Origin: Bacillota bacterium
GTDB lineage: Bacteria > Bacillota > Sulfobacillia > Symbiobacteriales > Symbiobacteriaceae
Length of the DNA: 64,000 bases
Direction of reading: 5' to 3'
NCBI GenBank assembly: GCA_023623185.1
Contig: JAMNXV010000171.1
Location: forward strand, 1-64,000
Numbering within the stretch: the first letter of the stretch is position 1; each line of letters starts with the position of its first letter. Of the stretch, positions 10,174 to 21,047 are shown piece by piece. The notes below the pieces were generated by a model that saw only the letters and a list, made by a program, of their open reading frames with translations, made no database searches and was not told the origin of the DNA. The translations under genes and the position numbers were made by a program.

Positions 10174-10202
10174 TTCCACACAGGCTGAAGAGTTGGTACT
10201 AT
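10174..10202 (+). promoter_or_regulatory. Candidate promoter of the icd operon
   Basis: TTCCAC-N17-TACTAT; the -10 lies inside inverted repeat GGTACTAT...ATAGTACC. Confidence 0.45.
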
Positions 10203-10444
10203 AGTGCATGAGGACGACCATCCTAATAGTACCGATGTGCACAGGCCATCCTCCCCTGTGCTCATTCTGTGATAGTTTTCACGAGCTTTGGCCAGGGCGG
10301 GCAGCCCACCGCCCTCTGGCCAAATGGCGATAATCGGAGGGATCAGGCTTCCCTTGCCCCGCGCCTCACCGGGGCCGTCTCCAGCAGGCTGCCTGCGCCC
10401 TCCACGCGGCCCTGAAGGCCGTAAAGGACGATGGAGGTGCTGAT

Positions 10445-11710
<1,266 letters not shown>

Positions 11711-11741
11711 TTCAACTGCAGCAGGGAAAGGGGCAGGGATT

Positions 11742-12692
11742 TTGATGAAGCGGAACAAGATCGCGATTATTGGCTCTGGCTTCACCGGTCAGGGAACTGC
11801 CCTGTTCGCGGCTGCCCGCGACCTGGGGGACATCGTGCTGGTCGACCTGCCGGTCAAGGAGAACTTTGCCAAGGGCGTCGCCCTGGACCTGATGGAGGCC
11901 ATGCCCGTCTACGGCAGCGACACCCGCCTGACGGGCACCGCCGACTACGCTGACATCGCCGGGGCAGACGTGGTCGTGATCACCGCCGGCGTGCCGCGCA
12001 AGCCCGGCATGAGCCGCGAGGACCTGGTCAACACCAACGCCGCCATCGTGAAGGATGTAGCCGAGAAGGTGGCGAAATATGCGCCCAACTCGGTGATCAT
12101 CGTCCTCTCGAACCCCGTCGACTCCATGACCTACGTGGCCCTGAAGGCCTCGGGCTTCCCCAAGAACCGGGTGATCGGCCAGTCCGGCGTGCTGGACACC
12201 GCGCGCTTCCGGACCTTCCTGGCTGAGGCCATCGGCTGCTCCTTCCAGGACGTCGTCGGCTGCGTCCTCGGCGGCCACGGCGACGATATGGTGCCCCTGG
12301 TGCGGTACACCTCTGCCGGCGGCATCCCGGTGGAGAAGCTGCTGCCGAAGGAGACCATCGACGCCATCGTCGAGCGCACCCGCAAGGGCGGCGGCGAGAT
12401 CGTCAACCTCATGGGCACCTCCGCCGGCTACGCCCCGGGCATGGCCCTGGTCGAGATGATCGAGGCGATCCTGAAGGACCGCAAGCGCATTCTGCCCTCC
12501 ATCGCCTACCTGGAGGGCGAGTACGGGTACAACGACATGTGCCTGGGCGTGATGACCCTGCTCGGCGGCAACGGTTTGGAGCGGGTGATCGAGATCGACC
12601 TGACGGATGAGGAGAAGGCTGCGCTGGACAAGGGCGCCCGGGGCGTGAAGCAGCTCATCGAGATGCTGAAGGCGGGCGTCCTGGCGCAGTAG
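11742..12692 (+). CDS. mdh: Malate dehydrogenase (LDH-like MDH)
   Basis: [60 protein letters not shown]. Confidence 0.95.
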   Translation: MMKRNKIAIIGSGFTGQGTALFAAARDLGDIVLVDLPVKENFAKGVALDLMEAMPVYGSDTRLTGTADYADIAGADVVVITAGVPRKPGMSREDLVNTNAAIVKDVAEKVAKYAPNSVIIVLSNPVDSMTYVALKASGFPKNRVIGQSGVLDTARFRTFLAEAIGCSFQDVVGCVLGGHGDDMVPLVRYTSAGGIPVEKLLPKETIDAIVERTRKGGGEIVNLMGTSAGYAPGMALVEMIEAILKDRKRILPSIAYLEGEYGYNDMCLGVMTLLGGNGLERVIEIDLTDEEKAALDKGARGVKQLIEMLKAGVLAQ

Positions 12693-12729
12693 CCGGCCGA
12701 GGACATCGAACCGGGGAGGGAAGGAGATC

Positions 12730-14049
12730 GTGTCACAGTTGAAGGCGACCCTGGCGCGGAAGGTCGAAGAGCATCGCGTTCGGACACAGCGCCTGCTGAA
12801 AGAGTACGGCCACGTGGTCATCGATGAGGTGACGATCGCGCAGGCCATCGGCGGGGCGCGGGATGTCCGCTGCCTGGTCACCGACATCTCCTACCTGGAT
12901 CCGCTGGAGGGGATCCGGTTCCGCGGCAAGACCATCGCCGAGACGTTCGAGGCGCTGCCCAAGGCGCCGGGCGGCGAGTACCCGACGGTGGAGGCGTTCT
13001 GGTACTTCCTGCTCACCGGCGAGGTGCCGACCCCGGAGCAGGCGGATGAGGTCGTCGCCGAGTGGAAGCAGCGGCGGGTGGTGCCTGCGTACGTCTACGA
13101 CGTGATCCGGGCCCTGCCCAAGGACAGCCACCCGATGACCATGCTCTCCGCGGGCATCCTCGCGATGCAGCGGGAGTCCAAGTTCGCGCAGTACTACCAC
13201 TCGGGCGAGTACAACAAGCAACGGGCCTGGGAGTACATGTACGAGGACGCGAGCGACCTGGTGGCCCGCATCCCGATGATCGCCGCCTATATCTACCGCT
13301 ACAAGTACAAGGATGACGTCCATATTCCGCCCGACCGCGATCTGGACATGGGCGCCAACTTCGCCCACATGATGGGCGTGCCGAAACCGTACGACGATGT
13401 CTCCCGCATGTACTTCATCCTGCACTCCGACCACGAGTCGGGCAACGTCTCCGCCCACACCGGCCACCTGGTGGCCTCGGCGCTGTCGGACGCGTACTAT
13501 GCGTACTCGGCGGCCCTGAACGGGCTGGCCGGCCCCCTGCACGGGCTGGCCAACCAGGAGGTCCTGCGCTGGATCATGCAGTTCCAGCAGAAGCTGGGCG
13601 AGGGCGTGGAGCCGACCCGGGAGAACGTCACGCAGGCGCTGTGGGATACGCTCAACGCCGGCCAGGTCATTCCGGGCTACGGCCACGCCGTGCTGCGCAA
13701 GACCGACCCGCGCTACACCGCGCAGCGGGAGTTCTGCCTGAAGCACCTGCCCGACGACCCGCTGTTCAAGCTGGTCAGCATGATCTACGAGGTCGCCCCG
13801 GGCGTGCTGATGGAGCACGGCAAGGCCAAGAACCCCTGGCCGAACGTTGACGCCCAGTCCGGCGTCATCCAGTGGCACTACGGCGTGCGGGAGTGGGACT
13901 TCTACACCGTTCTGTTCGGCGTGGGCCGGGCCCTGGGGGTCATGGCCAACATCACGTGGGACCGGGCCCTGGGTTACCCGATCGAACGGCCGAAGTCGGT
14001 CACCACCGACATGCTGGAGGAGTGGGGGGCGGCCGGAGGCCGCAAGTAG
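12730..14049 (+). CDS. Citrate synthase, mitochondrial/eukaryotic-type
   Basis: LDPLEGIRFRGKTI, LPKDSHPMTMLSAGILAMQRES, FILHSDHESGNVSAHTGHLVASALSDAYYAYSAALNGLAGPLHGLANQEVL, PGYGHAVLRKTDPRY. Confidence 0.95.
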   Translation: MSQLKATLARKVEEHRVRTQRLLKEYGHVVIDEVTIAQAIGGARDVRCLVTDISYLDPLEGIRFRGKTIAETFEALPKAPGGEYPTVEAFWYFLLTGEVPTPEQADEVVAEWKQRRVVPAYVYDVIRALPKDSHPMTMLSAGILAMQRESKFAQYYHSGEYNKQRAWEYMYEDASDLVARIPMIAAYIYRYKYKDDVHIPPDRDLDMGANFAHMMGVPKPYDDVSRMYFILHSDHESGNVSAHTGHLVASALSDAYYAYSAALNGLAGPLHGLANQEVLRWIMQFQQKLGEGVEPTRENVTQALWDTLNAGQVIPGYGHAVLRKTDPRYTAQREFCLKHLPDDPLFKLVSMIYEVAPGVLMEHGKAKNPWPNVDAQSGVIQWHYGVREWDFYTVLFGVGRALGVMANITWDRALGYPIERPKSVTTDMLEEWGAAGGRK

Positions 14050-14071
14050 CGAGGGTTAGTGTGCCCAAGCT

Positions 14072-14110
14072 CCGGGAGGAGATGCACGGTGCGTTTCCTC
14101 CCGGCTTTTC
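14072..14110 (+). terminator. Intrinsic terminator after citrate synthase
   Basis: CCGGGAGGA...TCCTCCCGG then CTTTTCTT. Confidence 0.75.
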
Positions 14111-14243
14111 TTGTTTCAGGCGTGCGCAGTCACCCCGGACGGGCCGGCGGAATAGGATTCGGAGAGCAGATGGGCTGCAGACCGAACCTGAGGGCGGCTT
14201 TTTGCGTGTATAGATGGGATGGAGCCGTGCAGGAGGTGTGTCG

Positions 14244-16040
14244 ATGCCGGCGGTTGTGCGGTGGTGGGCGGGCGCGGTCCTGCTCATCGCGGCCATGCTG
14301 CTTGGTCGGCCGGCCGCGGCACAGGAGGTTCAGGAGGCGCCGTACAGCCAGTTCGTCCAGGACGTGCAGGCGCGCCGGGTGGCCCACGCCCGCATATCGG
14401 GACAGCGGCTGGAGGCGGCCTACCGGGACGGCGCCGCGAAGGTCGTCATCCTGCCGCCCGGCGACGTGCGCCTGCCGGGCCTGCTGATGCAGTACGGGGT
14501 GCGGGTGGAGTACATCCGGCAGGCGGATCCGGTCGCGTTCCGAACCCTGCTGCGCCTGGTGCCCCCGCTCCTCATCCTGGGCGCGATCCTGTGGCTGAGC
14601 CGCCGTTCCGCGGGCGGCAGCGGCGGGCTGCTGACCATGGAGCAGAGCCCGGCGCGCCTCTTCCGGGCCGGGGAGGGCAGCGTGACGCTGGCGGACGTGG
14701 CCGGACTCGACGAGGTGAAGGCGGAGCTGCAGGAGGTCGTCGACTTCCTGCGCGAGCCGGAGCGCTACGCGGCCCTGGGCGCCCGCATCCCCCGGGGCAT
14801 CCTGCTCTCGGGCCCGCCGGGCACGGGGAAGACGCTGCTGGCCCGGGCCCTGGCCGGCGAGGCGGACGTGCCCTTCTTCTCGGCCTCCGGCTCCGACTTC
14901 GTGGAGATGTTCGCCGGCACCGGCGCTGCCCGGGTGCGGGCGCTCTTTGCCCGGGCCCGGGAGTCGGCCCCCTGCATCGTGTTCATCGACGAGATCGACG
15001 CCCTGGCCCGCCGGCGCGGGGTCAGCGTGGGCGGCGGCGCCGAGGAGCGGGAGCAGACCATCAACCAACTGCTGGTGGAGATGGATGGCTTCGAGGGCGG
15101 CGACGGCGTCCTGGTGGTGGCCGCGACCAACCGGCCAGACGTGCTGGACCCGGCGATCCTCCGCCCCGGCCGCTTTGACCGGCACCTGACCGTGGATCCG
15201 CCTGACCGGAAGGGGCGGGAGCAGATCCTGGCGGTGCACGCCCGCGCGAAGCGGCTGAGCCAGACGGTGGCCCTGGCAGAGGTGGCCCGGCTCACCCCGG
15301 GCTTCACCGGCGCCGATCTGGCCAACCTGCTCAACGAGGCGGCCCTGCTGGCTGTGCGGGCAGGGGAGCGGGAGATCGGCTGGTCCCAGGTGGCGATGGC
15401 GCTGGAGCGGGTGGTGAGCGGCGGGCCGCCGCGCCGGGTGCGCGGCGCCGCGGCCGACCGGGTGCGGGCCGCCTACCACGAGGCCGGCCACGCGCTGGCG
15501 GGCGTCTGCCTGCGGGGCCCCGGCCGCCTGGTCAGGGTGTCGGTGCTGCCCCACGGGCGCGCCCTGGGCCACACGCTCTTCCGGGACGACGATGAGGAGC
15601 GGTACCTGCACAGCCGGCGCCACGCGCTCGATCGCCTGACCGAGCTCATGGCCGGCCGGGCGGCGGAGGAGCTGGCCCTGGGCGAGCCCAGCGCCGGAGC
15701 GGCCGACGACCTGGAGCGGGCCACCCGGCTCGCCCGCGCGATGGTGACGCGCTGGGGCATGGACCCGGAGATCGGCCCGGTGCGACTCCGGCACGAGGTG
15801 GAGGGGGAGGAGAGCCAAAGGCAGGCGGACCGGGCGATGCGGGCCCTGGTGGAGGAGGCCGGGCGCGCCGCCCGGGCGCTGCTGGAGGCCCGCATGCCGG
15901 CCCTGGAGCGGCTGGCCGCGGCCCTGCTGGAGCGGGAACGGCTGGAAGGCGAAGAGGCGGAGGCCCTGCTGGAGTTGACACCCGGCGCAAACCCTTCTAT
16001 AATCGTGGCTAATACTTCACGCGATGAAGGGAACCAGTAG
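14244..16040 (+). CDS. ftsH: FtsH-like ATP-dependent zinc metalloprotease
   Basis: [46 protein letters not shown] region [18 protein letters not shown], zinc motif [10 protein letters not shown]. Confidence 0.92.
   Translation: MPAVVRWWAGAVLLIAAMLLGRPAAAQEVQEAPYSQFVQDVQARRVAHARISGQRLEAAYRDGAAKVVILPPGDVRLPGLLMQYGVRVEYIRQADPVAFRTLLRLVPPLLILGAILWLSRRSAGGSGGLLTMEQSPARLFRAGEGSVTLADVAGLDEVKAELQEVVDFLREPERYAALGARIPRGILLSGPPGTGKTLLARALAGEADVPFFSASGSDFVEMFAGTGAARVRALFARARESAPCIVFIDEIDALARRRGVSVGGGAEEREQTINQLLVEMDGFEGGDGVLVVAATNRPDVLDPAILRPGRFDRHLTVDPPDRKGREQILAVHARAKRLSQTVALAEVARLTPGFTGADLANLLNEAALLAVRAGEREIGWSQVAMALERVVSGGPPRRVRGAAADRVRAAYHEAGHALAGVCLRGPGRLVRVSVLPHGRALGHTLFRDDDEERYLHSRRHALDRLTELMAGRAAEELALGEPSAGAADDLERATRLARAMVTRWGMDPEIGPVRLRHEVEGEESQRQADRAMRALVEEAGRAARALLEARMPALERLAAALLERERLEGEEAEALLELTPGANPSIIVANTSRDEGNQ
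15975..16003 (+). promoter_or_regulatory. Perfect consensus sigma-A promoter TTGACA-N17-TATAAT for the T-box/proBA transcript
   Basis: TTGACA at 15975-15980, 17-nt spacer, TATAAT at 15998-16003, inside the 3' end of the ftsH-like CDS. Confidence 0.85.
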
Positions 16041-16283
16041 AAGGGCACCAGCCCTACACAGAGAGCCGGGCCTTGTGGTGCAAGCCCGGCTGGGCGCTGG
16101 CCTTTGAACCCATCCCGGAGCTGGCGGCGAAGAGTCGTCCCGGGAAGCCCGGCCCGTTATCCCCGGGGGCGCCTTGGTTGGGCGCTGCGCAATGAGTGGG
16201 CGCGCGGGCAGAGGTCCGCGGCTCAGGCTGGTGGTACCACGGGAGAAAACCCCGTCCGGCATGGACGGGGTTATTATTTTTCG
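16015..16283 (+). ncRNA. T-box leader, probable Pro specifier (CCC)
   Basis: T-box core GGCTGGTGGTACCACGGGAG (16226-16245), terminator ACCCCGTCCggcatGGACGGGGTTATTATTTTT, specifier context GAA-CCC-A at 16106-16112, located upstream of proBA. Confidence 0.88.
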
Positions 16284-16309
16284 GATCAACGACGAGGGAG
16301 GCGGCGGGT

Positions 16310-17098
16310 TTGCGTGCGCGTCTACGGCAATGTAAGCGGATCATTATTAAGGTGGGTACATCGACGCTGACCCATCCCGGCGGCCACCTGCACCTTGGCC
16401 GCATGGAGGCGCTGGTCCGGCAGATCGCCGACCTGCACTTCGAGGGGCGCCAGGTGATCCTGGTGACCTCGGGGGCGGTGGGCGCCGGCCTGGGCAAGCT
16501 GGGCCTCACCGAGCGGCCGGCGGAGGTGGCCGCCAAGCAGGCCCTGGCGGCGGTGGGCCAGGGGCTCCTGATGCAGCGGTACGAAGGGCTCTTCGGCGAG
16601 TACGGGCTGGTGGTGGGGCAGGTGCTGCTTACCCGGGAGGACCTGGAGGATCCCGGCCGGCGGGAGTCCTCGGCCCAGGTGATGGAGCGGCTGCTCGAAT
16701 GGGGGGTCGTCCCCATCGTCAACGAGAACGACACGGTGACCAGCGAGGAGATCCGGGTGGGTGACAACGACACGCTGTCCGCCCGGGTGGCCGCGCTGGT
16801 GGGCGCCGATCTGCTGATCCTGCTCTCGGATGTGGAGGGGCTCTACCCCGCCGATCCGCAACTGCACCCGGGGCTCTCGCCGCTCTCGGTGGTCTCGCCC
16901 GACGACGACCTCGACAGCATGGCCGGCGGGGCCGGCAGCGCCAACGGCACGGGGGGGATGGTGACCAAGGTGGCGGCCGCCCGCATCTGCGCGGAGCACG
17001 GCATCCCGATGGTCCTGGCCAGGGGCGAGCGGCAGGATGTGCTCAGGCAGATCATGGCCGGCGAGGAGATCGGCACACTGTTTATTCGGGAGGGGTAA
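16310..17098 (+). CDS. proB: Glutamate 5-kinase
   Basis: RIIIKVGTSTLTH...LVTSGAVGAGLGKLGL, IVNENDTVTSEEIRVGDNDTLSARVAALVGADLLILLSDVEGLY. Probable TTG start at 16310. Confidence 0.93.
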   Translation: MRARLRQCKRIIIKVGTSTLTHPGGHLHLGRMEALVRQIADLHFEGRQVILVTSGAVGAGLGKLGLTERPAEVAAKQALAAVGQGLLMQRYEGLFGEYGLVVGQVLLTREDLEDPGRRESSAQVMERLLEWGVVPIVNENDTVTSEEIRVGDNDTLSARVAALVGADLLILLSDVEGLYPADPQLHPGLSPLSVVSPDDDLDSMAGGAGSANGTGGMVTKVAAARICAEHGIPMVLARGERQDVLRQIMAGEEIGTLFIREG

Positions 17099-17102
17099 CG
17101 CC

Positions 17103-18443
17103 ATGGCGATGGATGTGCGGAGCATGGCCCGGCAGGCCCGGGCGGCCCAGCGGCGGCTGGAGCTGACGACGACGGAGGAGCGGAACGCGGCCCTGGAGGC
17201 GATCGCCCGGGCGCTGGAGGCGCACGCGGAGAGAATCGTGGCGGCCAACGCGGCTGACCTGGCCGCTGCGGAGGAGGCCGGCCTCTCCGGCCCGATGATC
17301 GCCCGGCTCAGGCTGGATGAGGCGAAGCTGGCGGGGGTGATCCGCGGCGTGCGGGCGGTGGCCGAGCTGCCCGACCCGCTGGCGGCGGAGCCCGAGGCCT
17401 GGGTGCGTCCCAACGGGCTGCGCATCCAGCGGGTGCGGGTGCCCCTGGGGGTCATCGGCATCATCTACGAGTCGCGCCCCGGCGTCACGGTGGACGCCGC
17501 CGTCCTGTGTCTGAAGGCGGGCAACGCCGTGCTGCTGAAGGGCGGCAAGGAGGCGGCCCGTTCCAACGCGGCCCTGGGCGAGGCGATGGCGGCGGGGCTG
17601 CGGGACGCGGGGCTGCCGGTGGAGCTGGCGCAGGTGCTGCCCTCCTCCCGGGAGGCGGCGGCGGAGCTGATGGCGGCCCACGGGCTGGTGGACGTGTTGA
17701 TCCCCCGCGGCGGGGCGGGGCTCATCCGGGCCACGGTGGAGCAGTCGCGGGTGCCGGTGATCGAGACGGGCACGGGGGTGTGCCACGTGTACGTGCACGC
17801 CGCGGCGGACCTGGGCATGGCCCGGGAGATCGTCCTCAACGCCAAGCTCTCCAACCCGGCGGTCTGCAACGCGGCTGAGACCTTGCTGGTGGACCGGGAG
17901 GTGGCCGGTCGCTTCCTGGCCGACGTGGGCCCGGCGCTCCTGGCCGCGGGGGTGCGCCTCCGGGCATGCCCGGAGGCCCTGGCGCTGCTGGCGGAGGCGG
18001 GCGTTGGCGCAAGTGCTGGTGCTGGGGCTGGTGCCGGCGTTGGGGTTCGCGCGGGTGTGGGCGCTGGCGAAGGTGCAGCCGCCGGCGCTGCGGTGGAGCC
18101 GGCCCGGGAGGATGACTGGGCGGCGGAGTACCTGGGCCTCACCCTGGCGGTGAAGGTGGTGGCCGGCCTGGACGAGGCCCTGGCGCACATCGCCCGCTAC
18201 GGCACCGGCCACTCGGAGGCGATCGTCACCGCCGACGCCGCGGTGGCCGACCGCTTCCTGCGCTCCGTGGACGCCGCGACCGTCTACCACAACGCCTCCA
18301 CGCGCTTCACCGACGGCGGAGAGTTCGGCTTCGGCGCGGAGATCGGCATCTCCACCCAGAAGCTGCACGCCCGGGGTCCCATGGGGCTGGCTGAACTGAC
18401 GACGTACAAGTACGTGGTGCTCGGGTCAGGGCAGGTGCGGTGA
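17103..18443 (+). CDS. proA: Gamma-glutamyl phosphate reductase with Gly/Ala-rich insertion
   Basis: RVPLGVIGIIYESRPGVTVDAAVLCLKAGNAVLLKGGKEAARSN, VIETGTGVCHVYVH, NAAETLLV, NASTRFTDGGEFGFGAEIGISTQKLHARGPMGL. Confidence 0.95.
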   Translation: MAMDVRSMARQARAAQRRLELTTTEERNAALEAIARALEAHAERIVAANAADLAAAEEAGLSGPMIARLRLDEAKLAGVIRGVRAVAELPDPLAAEPEAWVRPNGLRIQRVRVPLGVIGIIYESRPGVTVDAAVLCLKAGNAVLLKGGKEAARSNAALGEAMAAGLRDAGLPVELAQVLPSSREAAAELMAAHGLVDVLIPRGGAGLIRATVEQSRVPVIETGTGVCHVYVHAAADLGMAREIVLNAKLSNPAVCNAAETLLVDREVAGRFLADVGPALLAAGVRLRACPEALALLAEAGVGASAGAGAGAGVGVRAGVGAGEGAAAGAAVEPAREDDWAAEYLGLTLAVKVVAGLDEALAHIARYGTGHSEAIVTADAAVADRFLRSVDAATVYHNASTRFTDGGEFGFGAEIGISTQKLHARGPMGLAELTTYKYVVLGSGQVR

Positions 18444-18680
18444 TTGATCGCGAACCGCGATCAACACCCAACGATTATTCAATCAAATGTTGCAGAACGC
18501 CGTTCCCTCTGGCGGAACGGCCTGTGGTAGAATGGGGCCGAGGTCACTGTCCCAATGGGGCGGGGGCGGGAGGCTGGAGACCCGCGCCCGCCGGAGGCAT
18601 TCAGTCGGACCCGGAAGCGGCCGGGGTGGGCTGGCCCTGTGCCGCAGCCGGGGCGACTCCCTCAGAGGGGAGGGAGATGG

Positions 18681-19421
18681 CTGAAGGAAGAAGGACAAAC
18701 GATCCGGTCTGTCGAGCGCGCCCTGGACGTCCTGCTCTGCTTCGCCGGCGAGCGGGGCGGCCTGGGCGTGACCCAAATTGCGGAGAAGGTCGGACTGTAC
18801 AAGTCGACCGTGCACCGGATTCTGGCGGTCCTGGAGTCGCGCGGCTTCGTGCGGCGTGAGCCGGAGACGGGCCGGTACCACCTGGGGCTGAAGGCGCTGG
18901 AACTGGCCCAGGTCTACCTCTCCTCCGGCGACCTGCCGACGATCGCCCTGGGCGAGATGCTGCAGCTGCGGGACCTGGCCCAGGAGACCGTGAGCCTCTA
19001 CGTGCGCGACGGCGCCGAGCGCGTGCGCGTGCAGCGGGCGGAGGGCCCGCTGACGGTGCGCCGGGTGGTCGGACTGGGCGAGCGGCTGCCGCTCTACCTG
19101 GGCGCGTCGGGCAAGATCCTGCTGGCCTGGTGCCCGCCGGAGGAGCGGGCGCGCATCCTCGATGAGCAGCTTCCTCCAGGGTTCGACCGGGCCGGGCTGG
19201 AGGCCCGGCTGGAAGAAGCCCGGGAGCAGGGCTGGGCCCTGAGCCTGGAGGAGCGGGAGGAGGGCGTGGCCTCTGTGGCGGCGCCGATCATCGACCGCGC
19301 AGGCCGCTGCGCGGCTGCGCTGGCCATCTCGGGTCCGGTGAGCCGGTTCGACGAGGAGCGGGTGGCCCTGTTCAGCCGCGCCGTGCAGGCGACGGCCCGG
19401 GCCATCGGGATGAAGTTGTAG
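18681..19421 (+). CDS. IclR family transcriptional regulator (start uncertain)
   Basis: IRSVERALDVLLCFAGERGGLGVTQIAEKVGLYKSTVHRILAVLESRGFVRREPETGRYHLGLKALELA. No good ATG in frame close to the domain start. Confidence 0.88.
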   Translation: MKEEGQTIRSVERALDVLLCFAGERGGLGVTQIAEKVGLYKSTVHRILAVLESRGFVRREPETGRYHLGLKALELAQVYLSSGDLPTIALGEMLQLRDLAQETVSLYVRDGAERVRVQRAEGPLTVRRVVGLGERLPLYLGASGKILLAWCPPEERARILDEQLPPGFDRAGLEARLEEAREQGWALSLEEREEGVASVAAPIIDRAGRCAAALAISGPVSRFDEERVALFSRAVQATARAIGMKL

Positions 19422-19432
19422 CTGGATCAGTG

Positions 19433-19470
19433 AAAGCGGGGCCATGCCGTGGAGGCATGGCCCCGCTTTT
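19433..19470 (+). terminator. Intrinsic terminator
   Basis: AAAGCGGGGCCATGCC-gtgga-GGCATGGCCCCGCTTTT, perfect stem. Confidence 0.9.
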
Positions 19471-19580
19471 CTGCGCGCTGCCGGGCGAAGCGCTGTGACA
19501 CACGCCGGGATCCAACATAGGCTGCATGGGGCAATTCGCCGTGGTATGATTAGTCATGAAGTTGGCAAAGGGGTGATGGC

Positions 19581-20054
19581 ATGAGCCTGTTCTGGGACGA
19601 GCTGGGGATGAGCTTCAGCGAACTCTACGTCGGGCAGAAGGCCACGTACAGCCGCAAGGTGAGCAAGCAGGACGTGCTGCAGTATATGAGCCTGTCGGGG
19701 GACCTCAACCCGCTGTACGGCGATGCCACCTACGCCGGGCGCACCACCTACGGCCACCCGATCGTTCCCGCAAACATGCTGGCGGGCTTTGCGATGGGGG
19801 CCGTGGCCGCCGTGCTGCCGGGGCTGGGGTCGGTTACCCACGCGCACAGCTACCGGCTCCTGCACCCGCCCCGCATCGGCGACGAGGTTACCGCCGAGAT
19901 GGAGATCGTGGAGCTGCACCCGGATACGCAGCGAGTGGTCATCAAGTACCTGATCCGGGACCAGAACGGGCGGGAGCTGCAGCACGGCACCATGGAGGTG
20001 GAGCCCCCGCAGCAGCTGAGGCCGATGCTCCGCCACGATTACGAGACCTTTTGA
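19581..20054 (+). CDS. MaoC-like (R)-hydratase/dehydratase
   Basis: SLSGDLNPLYGDATYAGRTTYGHPIVPANMLAGF, hot-dog hydratase signature. Confidence 0.88.
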   Translation: MSLFWDELGMSFSELYVGQKATYSRKVSKQDVLQYMSLSGDLNPLYGDATYAGRTTYGHPIVPANMLAGFAMGAVAAVLPGLGSVTHAHSYRLLHPPRIGDEVTAEMEIVELHPDTQRVVIKYLIRDQNGRELQHGTMEVEPPQQLRPMLRHDYETF

Positions 20055-20204
20055 CCTAACGCAGAGCGTCTTTCTATACCAAAATAACTAGGGATATGGT
20101 ACTTTAGGGCTGACTTGTGTCACCTGATTTGCTACAGTGGAGATAGGTGAAATTCACCCCTGTATATGCTGGGGTAGACCCGGGCGCTCGAGGAGGCGAA
20201 AGCT

Positions 20205-21047
20205 GTGCGGGAGATTCACGTGGACCAGGTGGCCGACGCCGTCGCCCGCCTGGTGCAGGAGGCGAACTTCAAGCTGTCGGACGACGTGGTCCGGGCCCTG
20301 TCGCAGGCGCAGTCGCTGGAGGAGGCCCCGGTGGGGCAGACGGTGCTCATGCAGATCGTGGAGAACTACACCATCGCAGAGACCGAACAGGTGCCGATGT
20401 GCCAGGATACCGGCGTCGCGCTGGTCTTCCTGGAGATCGGGCAGGACGTGCATCTGGTGGGCGGCGACCTGTACGAGGCCATCAACCGGGGCGTCGCCAG
20501 GGGTTACACCGAGGGCCGCCTGCGCATGTCGATGCTGAACGATCCGATTCAGCGGGTGAACACCCGGGACAATACCCCGGCGATGATCTATGTCGACATC
20601 GTGCCCGGCGACCGCCTGAAGATCAAGGTCGACACCAAGGGCGGCGGCTCGGAGAACATGAGCCAGCTGAAGATGCTGCCGCCGTCGGCCGGGTGGGAGG
20701 GCGCGAAGCAGTTCATCGTGGAGACCGTGGCCGCGGCCGGCCCCAACGCCTGCCCGCCGCTGCTTGTCGGCGTGGGCATTGGCGGAAACTTCGACAAGTG
20801 CGCCCTGCTTGCGAAGAAGGCCCTGCTGCGCGAGGTGGGCTCGCCCCATCCCGATCCTGAGTGGGCCGCCCGGGAGCAGGAGCTGCTGGAGGAGATCAAC
20901 AAGCTGGGCGTCGGCCCGATGGGGCTCGGCGGGGTCGTCACCGCGCTCGCCGTGCACATCGAGGTCATGGGCTGCCACATCACCGCACTGCCAGTTGCCG
21001 TCAACATCGAATGCCACAGCCACCGGCACAAGGAGGTGACGCTCTGA
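20205..21047 (+). CDS. Class I fumarate hydratase, alpha subunit
   Basis: PMCQDTGVALVFLEIGQDVHL, KGGGSENMSQLKMLPPSAG, ACPPLLVGVGIGGNFDKCALLAKKALLR, GPMGLGG. Confidence 0.94.
   Translation: MREIHVDQVADAVARLVQEANFKLSDDVVRALSQAQSLEEAPVGQTVLMQIVENYTIAETEQVPMCQDTGVALVFLEIGQDVHLVGGDLYEAINRGVARGYTEGRLRMSMLNDPIQRVNTRDNTPAMIYVDIVPGDRLKIKVDTKGGGSENMSQLKMLPPSAGWEGAKQFIVETVAAAGPNACPPLLVGVGIGGNFDKCALLAKKALLREVGSPHPDPEWAAREQELLEEINKLGVGPMGLGGVVTALAVHIEVMGCHITALPVAVNIECHSHRHKEVTL

Noticed and set aside
14130-15818. Minus-strand 562-aa ORF opposite the ftsH-like gene
   Set aside because: Antisense shadow with H/R/G/Q-rich composition and no recognisable domain.
18440-18680. Known riboswitch upstream of the IclR gene
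   Set aside because: GC-rich and foldable, but no recognisable conserved motifs of cobalamin, T-box or other common classes.
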